Source: Ascochyta rabiei (Eukaryota > Ascomycota > Dothideomycetes > Pleosporales > Didymellaceae). From it: DNA of 64,000 nt. Positions 22,313-31,080 of this stretch are shown here, piece after piece (the stretch's first letter is position 1; each line of letters opens with the position of its first letter). Both the position numbers and the translations under genes were made by a program. The DNA lies in assembly GCF_004011695.2 (NCBI RefSeq), contig NC_082405.1, positions 1,054,001 through 1,118,000 on the forward strand. Direction: 5' to 3'. Below the pieces are notes generated by a model. It was given only the letters and a program-made list of their open reading frames with translations. It did no database searches and was not told the DNA's origin.

Positions 22313-22685
22313 CTACAGCTTCGCCTCTTCCTTGACTGTGCCAACCTTCAGCTTCGGCCCGTACTTCTTGAGAACGCTCTCGTTGTGGTACTGTTCGATT
22401 GAACGTTAGCAAACACTCACAATTCGAACCGACAAACGAAACGTGACTCTACTGCACGGTAGACTGCCGAGAATTCTCCACTCAAATCAAGCACACGTCA
22501 AAGCGTACCTTCCAAAACTGCTTGCTTGCATCCTTCCCACCCACTCTCTTCAGGATCTTCGCACCGCCGGGGTGCTCCTCCACGAAGCTGTCCAGCTTGT
22601 ACACGTCCTGGTCTACGATGATGTACAGGCCCTTCTCGACCGTGTTGTGCTCGGCGACCTGCTTCGTTGTGAGTTGCTCGGACAT
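22313..22685 (-). CDS. Small soluble cytochrome b5-like haem-binding protein
   Basis: Two exons (22685..22509, 22390..22313) with a 118-nt intron (GTACGC...ACAG) give 84 aa, little more than the bare cytochrome b5 fold. The haem-ligand motif EEHPGG has His38; the second axial ligand is His61 in KYHNES after the splice junction. The N-terminal block TTKQVAEHNTVEKGLYIIVDQDVYKLDSF matches the family core. There is no C-terminal membrane anchor and no fused reductase or desaturase, so it is probably a soluble electron carrier or haem-binding protein; its partner is unknown. Without splicing the second haem ligand is lost, which supports the intron. The upstream GT-rich promoter on the opposite strand creates false ORFs. 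Confidence 0.92.
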
Positions 22686-24183
22686 GTTGGTCGTGTGGAG
22701 GCGGCGCGGCACAACGGGTAACACAGGGCTCGGTTGTGTGTGTGTATGTGAGGAGCTTGATGATTTTATTGTGTGTGGTACAAGGCGAATGGTTCTGGAT
22801 GCGAGGATGGAGGCGTTTGCGTGTTTGGTACGGTGGGTATGGGGAAGTCTGGGGGGCGGCACGGGGGTATGTATTTGCTCGACTCGCGGCTCGGTGTTTG
22901 AACAGCGTGCCGAGGTTGTTTTTGCGGGCAGTGTCAGCGAGACAAGCGGGTTGTGATTGGTGGCCGCTGCTGCATATCGTTGGATCGCTGTGCGACTCAA
23001 CACACACTCATCGGTGATTCCAAAGTCGTTTCTTGGTTTTGTCGTTGCTAGATGTGGCCGCTGATAGCTTCCATCGAGCTGGTGAGACTCGGGCGAACTA
23101 CAGTGAATGCCTCCAGCTTTTTCAGGTGTTTCTGTTCACGCCGAGTCTGTATCTGGACTCAGCGATGCAGGTACACAGTATGGTCCGTGGTTACAAACCT
23201 CGTCATGCAACCTGTTGAAACGAGTATGATCTTTCGTGTGTGGTCTTTGAGAATTTCACCCTTCCTTCTTCATACATAACATTACTTCTCTGCTCTTATT
23301 TTAACCCTAGATTCCAAGAAACAGCGCACTTTTCTCATTGCCTATTTGATAAGCAAGGGAGTCATCAATGACAGTTTCAAATGAAAACCCATAGCGCTGA
23401 TACATCGATTTCCAACTTTGAGATTGTTATAAGTCCAAGAACCTGACTGTGTGAAGAAGGCTAGGAGATATCCAGATGTGACACCCGAGCTCGAAACGCC
23501 GTCCCTCCTAAAACCTAGCTGTTTGATGATTGCAACAACAACAACAACAACAACCACCATCTCTAGTCCTTTGTGGCTGGGAAGATAGGATTTCCAGAGA
23601 TACTGGCTAAGACTAATCTACATAAACGCCTGAAAGACCATTCGCGTTACGGTCTCTCTCTCCGAGCCGATGCTTGTGGCTTGACTGATCAAAGATACGC
23701 AGAACCAGCCATGATTTCGGCTCTGTCCGGTTCTTCTCAACTCCAATCGAAGTATTAATTTGGAGTAGGTTGGTTGTCTTTGAACTAAGACTTACATTCT
23801 CCTACTGACAAACATCCAAGACAGTAGAACAAAGCACGCACACAAGCCCGGCTATACGAAGCGGAGTGGCGACCAAACGCAATGTCTTGAAGGGTGTGTA
23901 TGTGCCAAAGACATGTTTCGAGCGCCCGGCGATTGTGTTCTGGCAATCGATCGCGTATCAAACATACTGCCATATACATAAGCAGTGCTCGTGCATTTAC
24001 TCTCGCGCCTCAAATACACTGGCTGCCTCCTCAAAAGCACATTTCGTAAGATAGCCGTAACGAGACCGCCACCAAGTCGCCAGCGGTGTTCCTTCTCTAA
24101 AACCCTCCAGAAGCCGACAACCGATGTCGGTCGTCCTATTGTTACAGTCAGTTTTTACAATCTAGTTCTATCCAAACGCTCAG
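22686..24183. other. Intergenic, 1.5 kb
   Basis: The CYB5-like promoter carries a GT-rich tract near 22735-22750. A short (CAA)n microsatellite lies at about 23527-23552. No coding region is convincing. Confidence 0.55.
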
Positions 24184-24519
24184 ATGTGTTACATTGTCCT
24201 ATCAGCATGCAAGACATGTTCCTTTCCTCTGCGCACCCAACACACACTCTGCAGTCATGCTGAGCTGCACGGCTTCGATCCACTGGCCTGTCCGAATCGG
24301 ATGAGAAGACATCGACAAAGTAACGCTGGAGTATGTGGGAAGTGCGACCATAGAAAAGGAAGCTTGAGTTGTCCGCCGCGCAACATGTTGTGCGAGGACG
24401 AGAGCTCGGACGAGAGCATCGATAGGCTGGAGTTCGTCAAGAGTGAGATCGCACGATCAAAAAGTGAGAGGAGGAGCAGGAGGCTTGCTCTGAAGAGGCG
24501 CATCCGGCAGAAGATGTGA
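24184..24519 (+). CDS. Small Cys-rich hypothetical protein, 111 aa
   Basis: The ORF starts MCYIVLSACKTC and contains nine Cys and several His arranged as CxxC, CSH, CP and GVCGKCDHRKG, then an acidic patch (EDESSDES) and a very basic C-terminal helix. Many filamentous ascomycetes carry small proteins beginning MC with spaced Cys/His pairs that may bind zinc; this is resemblance by pattern only. It has no signal peptide. The gene is convergent with the 3-hydroxyacyl-CoA dehydrogenase-like gene, with 58 bp between the stops. It could equally be a chance ORF. Confidence 0.45.
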   Translation: MCYIVLSACKTCSFPLRTQHTLCSHAELHGFDPLACPNRMRRHRQSNAGVCGKCDHRKGSLSCPPRNMLCEDESSDESIDRLEFVKSEIARSKSERRSRRLALKRRIRQKM

Positions 24520-24577
24520 GCTTTTGCATTACGTCTGTGTGCGCGACTGTATCGTCTGGGATAACTATAGTGACATC

Positions 24578-25519
24578 TCAATCTGATCTTGCATTACCAG
24601 CATCCTTCTTTTCCTCTTCCAAGACCTGCAGTATCCTCCGCGTGATCCTGTCTCGCTCCCCTACATTGACCGTGCCATACACCTCTTTTGCCTGCCGAAA
24701 GACCTTTTCCTCCCACCCATCGCCTACGTTTGGCGTCCCTGCATCAGCCCAGCACTCTTGCACCGTACCTCCAATGTTTTTGAAGAAACCTTCAAGCCCA
24801 GTTGGCCCACCGCCTGCATGGTAGCTTTTGAACGGCCCTGCAACAGCCCACCGAGGGCCCATCGAATTTGTCACAATCGAATCGATTTCTTCCACAGATA
24901 CCACACCTTGGTCAACAAGATGAACGGCTTCGCGAAGTAATGCAAAGGCGAGTCTGTTGGCGACAAAACCTGTTGTCTCTTTCTTGATGTGGATTGGCAC
25001 TCGCCCCTGTGCACGCCAGAACTCTTGTGTTCGCTCGATGACTTCGTCAGATGTTTCCGGCGAGGGCACAAGCTCAAGCAGTGGCATGATGTGCGGTGGG
25101 TTGTACGGATGCACGACCAATAACCGCGATTTGTTCTGCATTTTCCCCGATTGCTGGGATGCTGGAATCCCAGATGTTGAACTCCAGAGTAGAGCGTCAT
25201 TGGGCGCATGCTTCTCTACTTCAGACCACAGATCGAGTTTGAAAGGCAGGTTCTCGGGACCGGATTCTTGGACGATGTTCGCGCCCTTGACCGCATCTTG
25301 GAGCGAGGTTGCAATTTTCACATCAGAAAAGGACGGTAGACTGGATGGATCCTGGTGATTGAAGAACCGCGGCAGGTTGTTTTGAACGTATTGGGAGGCG
25401 TCCGGACGCGTATCATAGATTGTGAGCTGTGATGAGCTGGCAAGGTGGGCAAGATGGAAGGCAGCAAAGGAGAGTCCAATAGTTCCAGTGCCTATCAAGG
25501 TGATCTTGAGTTCTGACAT
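24578..25519 (-). CDS. 3-hydroxyacyl-CoA dehydrogenase family protein (L-gulonate 3-dehydrogenase/lambda-crystallin-like)
   Basis: Single exon, 313 aa, start MSELKITLIG. The NAD-binding Rossmann motif GTGTIG is at residues 10-15, and the family Asp follows beta2 (IYDTRPD). The catalytic region has SSTSGIPAS and the His/Pro block VVHPYNPPHIMPLLELVP. The C-terminal helical domain has ETTGFVANRLAFALLREAVHLVDQGVVSVEEID, as in 3-HCDH proteins. Short 3-HCDH proteins oxidise 3-hydroxy acids or 3-hydroxyacyl-CoA with NAD. With no hydratase fusion, the free-acid (L-gulonate) branch is as likely as beta-oxidation. It is transcribed divergently from an acyl-CoA ligase, 298 bp apart, so shared regulation is possible. 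An upstream in-frame extension of 75 codons looks untranslated. Confidence 0.9.
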   Translation of the reverse strand: MSELKITLIGTGTIGLSFAAFHLAHLASSSQLTIYDTRPDASQYVQNNLPRFFNHQDPSSLPSFSDVKIATSLQDAVKGANIVQESGPENLPFKLDLWSEVEKHAPNDALLWSSTSGIPASQQSGKMQNKSRLLVVHPYNPPHIMPLLELVPSPETSDEVIERTQEFWRAQGRVPIHIKKETTGFVANRLAFALLREAVHLVDQGVVSVEEIDSIVTNSMGPRWAVAGPFKSYHAGGGPTGLEGFFKNIGGTVQECWADAGTPNVGDGWEEKVFRQAKEVYGTVNVGERDRITRRILQVLEEEKKDAGNARSD

Positions 25520-25817
25520 GGTAAGTGTAGCGCGTGAGATGGATGTTGGTGGACAGTGTGTCCCAAAGAGGGTAGCTCTCGGGAGCAGCTTCCCCAACCC
25601 CGCATGTCCGGCTTGCAAGCTCCCACCGTCCCCGCACGACACGACAATCGACTCGAACATCGCGAACCGACGCGCTGGTGGCGCTGAGGAAGCATCATGA
25701 AGACTTCTATCATGGGAATGCGAATTTGCACGCTCACCACACACAAGCTGAACACACCTAGGGTCGATACGACAGCGTCATTGACCTGAAGCACAATCGC
25801 TCTGCATCGTCTCTAAG
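25520..25817. promoter_or_regulatory. Bidirectional promoter between 3-HCDH-like and acyl-CoA ligase genes
   Basis: The 298 bp between two divergent start codons must hold both promoters. I see no clear TATA element or palindromic operator. Confidence 0.55.
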
Positions 25818-27610
25818 ATGGTTATCTTCAAGTCGCGACAGCCCCCAATCGACCGTGAGCTTTCATAAATGAACTGAAGCTGTGGTATCTCTGCTGACTA
25901 AGTGTAGTACCTGCGCACCTGACAGATTGGGACTGGTTGTTCGACTCTTCCTACTCCCCTTTGAGTAAGTTCCCACCAAATGAGCTTGCTGGTTTCCAGA
26001 ATGCAATTACGAAAGAGCGCGTGAACTGGGCAGATGTCAAGAAGTATTCCACCTTCATCTCCACGGCTCTTGTCAAGAAATATGGCCTCAAGACCGGCGA
26101 GACAGTGTCCCTTTTTGGCCAAAACACTGTCTGGTACCCAGTTGCTATGTTCGCAGGCTTGCGTGTTGGAGCGAAAATCAGTGGTGCAAGTCCGGCATAC
26201 AATGTTGAAGAAATGACCTTTGCGCTCAAGACTGCGGATTCAAAGTTTCTCCTGACGACACCGGGCAGTATGGAAGTCGCATCCGCAAGTGCGAAGGCTG
26301 CTGGATTGCCACAATCGAACATATTCCTGTTGGAAGGCGAGCTCCCCGGCTACACCACCGTTCAAGAGCTTATTCGTATTGGACAGTCGTACGGGGAGGA
26401 CGGCCAGAGCCCTACATTCAAGATCCCACCAGGCAAAAAGAACAAGGATGTCTGCGGTTTCCTCTCGTTCTCAAGTGGCACGACCGGCCTTCCCAAAGCT
26501 GTGATGATCTCACATCAGAATGTAATCGCGCAGTGTCTCCAGATCCAGCAAATTACCCCGGAAACCCAGAAAAAGATCATGGCAGTACTCCCACTGTTCC
26601 ACATCACTGGTCTTGTCCATCAAATGCACCTACCCATACTTCTCAACGCCGAAGTGATCATGCTCCCTCAGTTCACCATGGAAGGAATGCTCAACACAAT
26701 CGTCGAATACAAACTCGGTGAACTGCTGCTGGTGCCTCCGATTCTCATCCGCCTCGTCCGCGATCCAATTGTCGACAAGTACGATCTCTCCCATATCACA
26801 CGCTTCTCATCCGGTGCCGCGCCCTTATCTGAGGAGGTCATTCAGCTCCTGCGGAAGAAGTTCCCTAGCACAGGCTTCAAGCAAGGCTACGGCATGACAG
26901 AATCATGCTCATGCATCACTGCACACCCGCCGGAGAAGTTCGACTACAAGTATGCGCACAGCGGCGGTGCCATCGTCGCGTCGACGGAAGTGAAGATCAT
27001 CAAGCCGGATGGCACAGAAGCCGGGTTCAACGAAGACGGAGAAGTGCTCGCCCGCGGTCCGCAGATTGTTATGGGATATCTTAACAACGCCAAAGCCACA
27101 GCAGAGACGTTTGACGCTGATGGGTTTCTGCACACCGGTGACCAGGGCAGCATCGACGAGGAGAACATGATTCACATCAGCGACCGCATCAAGGAGCTCA
27201 TCAAGGTCAAGGGCATTGGCGTTGCGCCTGCGGAGCTTGAGGATCTGCTGCTGGGCCATGCCAAGGTGGAGGATGTGGCAGTGATGAGTGTGCCAGATGA
27301 GTACAGCGGCGAGCTGCCGAAGGCGTATATCTCTCTCAAGCCGGGCATTGAAGAGAGCGCGGCGGTGGGGAAGGAGATCATCGCGTACGTCAAGGAGAAG
27401 AAGGTCCGGTACAAATGGTTGAACCAGGTCGAATTCGTAAGTCTGGCAGTCCGTGTAGAGACTTTGATACAACCGCTGAGCCAGTCCGACCAGATCAAGG
27501 AGATCCCCAAGTCGCCGTCCGGCAAGATCTTGAGGCGCGTATTGAGAGACAAAGAGAAGGCCAGCACGTTCGGCCTGGTGATCAAGGATGAAGCGAGACC
27601 GAAGCTATAA
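25818..27610 (+). CDS. 4-coumarate:CoA ligase-like acyl-CoA synthetase (ANL superfamily), likely peroxisomal
   Basis: Three exons (25818..25854, 25908..27436, 27494..27610) give 560 aa; the introns are 53 nt and 57 nt. The enzyme activates a carboxylic acid to an acyl-AMP and then acyl-CoA. The P-loop SSGTTGLPKAV is near residue 200 (Ala where Gly is usual), QGYGMTE near 335, and TGDQGSIDEE with SDRIKELIKVKG in the hinge region. PKSPSGKILRR has the catalytic Lys near the C-terminus. The second intron is a multiple of three and would be silent if retained, but splicing removes 19 residues that interrupt the C-terminal domain. The first exon has 37 nt and gives MVIFKSRQPPID. The protein ends PKL, a plausible PTS1 variant. 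The substrate (aryl or fatty acid) is not readable. Confidence 0.93.
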
Positions 27611-27893
27611 ATTCAGGTGGTTGACTTCGCGCTGGCGGCCGCAAGACCTTCCGTTTGCGTCTTCGCATTGCACTCTGTTTAGCGGTCCAGCGAGGTGGGG
27701 GGGCAAAACCCAAACCCTTCAACCCCACATCGTCACCTCACCATCACCACATCATCACCACACCACACGAAAACGAAAACTGCGTCCCCTACGTACCTCG
27801 CCACAGCAGTCCCTGATCCCTCAATTGCAGAAATTTCGACTCGCTATATAATACCACCTTGCAAGTTCAGCTTCCATCAAATAAACCAATCTT
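27611..27893. other. Intergenic between the ligase gene and tRNA-Gln
   Basis: A 283-bp stretch rich in CA and CAC repeats (about 27722-27768). No gene is seen. Confidence 0.6.
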
Positions 27894-28037
27894 GGTTTTG
27901 TAGTGTACGTTCATTCTTCCCTGATCAATTCAATCCCGGAGCAAGCCGCTAATTCCTCACTAGGTAGCGGTTATCACTCCGGATTCTGATCACCTCAGTA
28001 TCTTCCGGCAACCCCGGTTCGATTCCGGGCAAGACCT
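27894..28037 (+). tRNA. tRNA-Gln(CTG) with two introns, one in the D-arm
   Basis: Exon segments are 27894..27904, 27964..27989 and 28003..28037. After removing 27905..27963 (59 nt) and 27990..28002 (13 nt) a 72-nt cloverleaf remains. The acceptor stem GGTTTTG/CAAGACC pairs 7 of 7 (one G-U). U8 A9 are present, then D-stem GTGT/TCAC with D-loop AGCGGTTA. The anticodon stem CCGGA/TCCGG is perfect with loop TT-CTG-A-T. The T-arm CCCGG-TTCGATT-CCGGG is perfect and the discriminator is U, as in yeast tRNA-Gln. The 13-nt intron sits after position 37 and contains CAG complementary to the anticodon, as usual. The D-arm intron is non-canonical; the sequence immediately before GTAGCGG cannot form the acceptor stem. 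Confidence 0.85.
27905..27963 (+). other. GT-AG intron inside the D-arm of tRNA-Gln
   Basis: The 59-nt segment starts GTACGT, ends CACTAG, and has CTAAT at 27949-27953, 11 nt from the end. GTACGT is also the 5' splice site of several mRNA introns here, for example in SEC24 and the C2H2 gene. The intron starts GTA and exon 2 starts GTA, so the junction may lie anywhere between positions 11/12 and 14/15 of the tRNA. Confidence 0.8.
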
Positions 28038-28499
28038 CATTTTTTTTTGTGGTTCCAATGCATGTGTGTAAGCTGCATGTCAGTGATACTCTTACCTGCC
28101 CTTTGCACCTGTGATCTGACATGAGGGGTGCTTTTCTTTTTTTGTATTTCATGGAGTTGCGTGAAGGGTCACGAAATCGGTGGGTTGGGAGAGGTTGTGT
28201 AAGCGTGTTACGCATTCAGTGGTATACATATCAGGGACACGAGCCGTGTCAGGCTGGCGTCCTGCTTTTCTTTGCAAATGCCAAACATGCCCAGGGGAGA
28301 TCCTTTCCCATTCGCCAAACGCCTCGCAATATGATCCTCTGCTCTTCCTCGCGCCTGTCTGAACACGCGGGGGTGTGTGCTGGGAGTCGCGTGAGACGCG
28401 CTGCTCTTCCTCCTTCTCCCTTTTCCTCTTCCAGCTCCCTAGTAACTGCGGCTGTGCTGCTCGCTGTGGCTGACTGCCCTCAAGCCTCCAAAAGCGAGC
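28038..28499. other. Intergenic between tRNA-Gln and RPB5
   Basis: Contains the Pol III terminator and the RPB5 3' flank. A minus-strand ORF of 88 codons (27949..28215) is merely the tRNA-Gln sequence read as protein plus flank. Confidence 0.6.
28040..28048 (+). terminator. Pol III T9 terminator of tRNA-Gln
   Basis: A run of nine T starts 3 nt after the discriminator base. It indicates an actively Pol III-transcribed gene rather than a relic. Confidence 0.85.
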
Positions 28500-29323
28500 T
28501 CAGATGACCCATCGGTAACTGGCGTAGCGACCAGCGGTCTCGGACTTTCTTATGATCTTGACGACGGAGCCGCGCTTCAGCCCTAGAAACTTTGCGACAG
28601 GGTCTGTCGACTGGATCCTGGGGAGCTGTGTCGCCTTGAGGCGGTATCGCTTGAGCAGCTGCTGCTTCTCCTCCTCGCTGAGCAGGACGTGCTTAGGGAC
28701 CAACTCGTGCTTGGTGATGTTGACCAGCAGATCTTGCTCAACAAAGACCTCGACGCCACCCTTGGGACCCTCGCTCAGGCTGGCGGAGCCGCGCAGCAGA
28801 CGGATGGCCATGCCGGTCATGGGCTTGACGGTGACCATGATGCCCGAGTAGAAGGCGCCGTTGACCAGATGCTGCATGTAGTCGCGCAGCTGCTTCAGGC
28901 CGACGTTCTCGTCGCTGTTGAACTCGACCCAGATGGTGCCGATCTGGGGCCGCGGCTCGGGGTCCTTCTTGGTCGGGGGCATGGTGTACTTGAGCAGCAT
29001 CTCCTCGCCGGGCTGGCAGGAGAAGTTGAGGCGCGAGCGGCTGCAGCAGCGTTAGCACGGGGGCGCTCTGGGCGTGGGGAGGGTGCGGCGAGGTCGCATA
29101 CTCAGGCTCGCCGTCGGCGCGGCCGTATTTGCTGGCGAATTCGTCGAGCGGCATGTTCATGTCGTCCTCGAGCACCTGGTAGCCCTTTGTCTTGTCAGCG
29201 CCGTCGGTCGTAGCTGGTGCGGGCGCGGGCGCGTCCTACCCGGTCGTTCATCATCTCCTTGGTTGTGCGCCAGACCCTCCACATGCGGATCAGGTTCGCG
29301 CTCGGCTGCTTCTCGTCGGACAT
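28500..29323 (-). CDS. RPB5: RNA polymerases I, II and III shared subunit ABC27 (Rpb5)
   Basis: Three exons (29323..29240, 29184..29102, 29040..28500) give 235 aa; yeast Rpb5 has 215. Rpb5 is a subunit shared by all three nuclear RNA polymerases; its N-terminal jaw contacts downstream DNA and its C-terminal domain is conserved with archaeal RpoH. Exon 1 encodes LIRMWRVWRTTKEMMNDR, the start of the jaw domain. Splicing gives DR-GYQV and DRSRLNFSCQPGEEMLLKY. The C-terminal assembly domain is unmistakable: VNITKHELVPKHVLLSEEEKQ, KRYRLKATQLPRIQSTDPVAKFLGLKRG and VKIIRKSETAGRYASYR. The introns are 55 nt (29239..29185, GTAGGA) and 61 nt (29101..29041, GTATGC). It shares a short GC-rich promoter with PPM1. 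Confidence 0.96.
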
Positions 29324-29572
29324 GGCGGCGGTGAGGGTGGCGGTGCGGGCGACGGTGCGGGCGGTGGTGCGGGCGGCGGCGGCTCGCGCTGGCGGGTGAA
29401 GGATTCGGGAGTCGCGCGTCGACGTGGTTGCTCTGTGCAGCTGCGGCAGCTTGGAGGAAAATGTGCAGAGGCCGCCCGCGAGTCCGCCGTTGCTTGGCGT
29501 GCAGGGAGCGCCTAGCGCTTAGCTTCCGCGCTTGCCCCGCCAAATGCTCTCGGAGCTCTACCACAGGCGAAC
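29324..29572. promoter_or_regulatory. GC-rich bidirectional promoter between RPB5 and PPM1
   Basis: The two start codons are 249 bp apart. The RPB5-proximal part (about 29330-29392) is a GCGGTG/GCGGGC-type simple repeat. No TATA element is evident. Confidence 0.65.
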
Positions 29573-30712
29573 ATGACATCTTCTAACCACATCCCCAACC
29601 TCCGAACGCTCCTCGGCCCCGGCCGCGGGGGAGGCCTCAGAGGCAGAGGGCGCGGCGGGGGCGGGCCCGGCAGCTCCAGCGACGAGGCCAGAGACAACGC
29701 CGTCAAGGGAACGGACCAGGATGCGGCGGGGAGCAGGCTGAGCTGTGTCGAGCTGGGCTACCTACACGACCCGTATGCGAGGCTCTTCGCCGTGCAGCCC
29801 TCGACAAGGCGGCTGCCGCTGCTGAACAGAGGTAGGCTACACGTCCTGTTACTCTGATTCACTCATCAACACACCCCAGGCTCTTATGTCCGCACCACCG
29901 CCATCGACATGCTCGTCGCCAAGTTCCTCCTCACCCATCCCTCCGCGCCAAAGCAGATTGTGTCCCTCGGCGCTGGCACCGACACACGCTTCTTTCGCCT
30001 CCTCGACGCCTACCCTGACAGCCGTCTCATATACCACGAGATCGATTTCCCGACCAACACACTGCCCAAGATTGCGTGCATACAGAGACAGCCAGTACTA
30101 CACCGCAGGCTGCTTCAGATACCCAACACGTCGACATCCTACCACTCCGCAACCTACAACATACACGCGCTCGATCTGCGCTCCTTGGCCGCTCCCTCGG
30201 ACGATGCGCCGCTACCGGATCTGCCCAACCTCGACCCCACCCTCCCCACCCTGATTCTCTCCGAGATGTGCCTCGTGTACCTCCAGCCTTCGACAGCACA
30301 AAGCATAATTTCGACCTTCACCACACACTATCTCCAGCCCACAACACCCGCAGCCCTTGTCCTGTACGAACCCATCTTACCGCAAGATGCCTTTGGCCGT
30401 ACTATGATATCGAACCTGCAGACACGCAACATACACCTCCCCAATCTCACCTCATACCCAGAGCTTGGCGATCAGCGCGCACGATTGACCGGGTATGGCT
30501 TCAGAGAAGGCGCAAAGGCTGCGGATACCAACTTCATCTGGAAGCATTGGGTGAGTGAGGAGGAGAAGGAACGTGTCGCGAGCTTGGAAATGCTAGATGA
30601 GCTGGAGGAACTCGAGCTCCTGCTCAAGCACTACTGTTTCGCGTGGGGCTGGAGAGATGGACAGAGCGACGTATTCTCCAAAGCCTGGGCGGATATGCTG
30701 GAACAGACGTAA
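29573..30712 (+). CDS. PPM1: Leucine carboxyl methyltransferase 1 (PP2A methyltransferase)
   Basis: Two exons (29573..29831, 29880..30712) with a 48-nt intron (GTAGGC...CCAG) give 363 aa, the usual LCMT1 length. The enzyme methylates the C-terminal Leu of PP2A catalytic subunits with SAM, controlling holoenzyme assembly. A Gly/Arg-rich N-terminus (about 17-33) precedes the family core GYLHDPYARLF. The SAM motif LGAGTDTRFFRL is near residues 117-128. YHEIDFP and LSEMCLVYL (where the family has SECVL.Y) follow, then YEPILPQDAFGRTMISNL. The Arg following DPYA is the SAM-binding residue expected for the family. The C-terminal segment ELLLKHYCFAWG is also typical. Confidence 0.94.
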
Positions 30713-31080
30713 ACTGGCAGTGTCGGAGACGCAGTGGATCGTTGTAGCGAATGATAAATATACCCGTGAGCAACATGACTTGAACGTTAGTGGAGGGTAC
30801 ATGTCAGGTCAAGTGTGACACGTGCACTCGCGATAGAGCAGGCCGAAGCTGGGGCGCGCTAAGGCTCCACTTGCCGTTCGCATCGTACCTGCCCTTCCAC
30901 CATCAACAACCACCAACGTCACCACAAGCACCAGGCAACGGCCAAGTGCGTACCTCGCTCACAACCGCCCATCCTCGAGATATGTCGTAGCCTCACGCCC
31001 ACCTTCATCCAACGACTTGCACGCCCTGGCCCCAGCATCTGCTTTGCGACAAGTCAACAAACAACAAAGACACCAATACA
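30713..31080. promoter_or_regulatory. MAD1 upstream region
   Basis: A 368-bp gap with the PPM1 3' flank and MAD1 promoter/5' UTR (AC-rich before the ATG). No other feature is seen. Confidence 0.55.

Noticed and set aside
27949..28215. Minus-strand ORF of 88 codons
   Set aside because: It is the antisense of tRNA-Gln plus flanking sequence and has no independent coding evidence.
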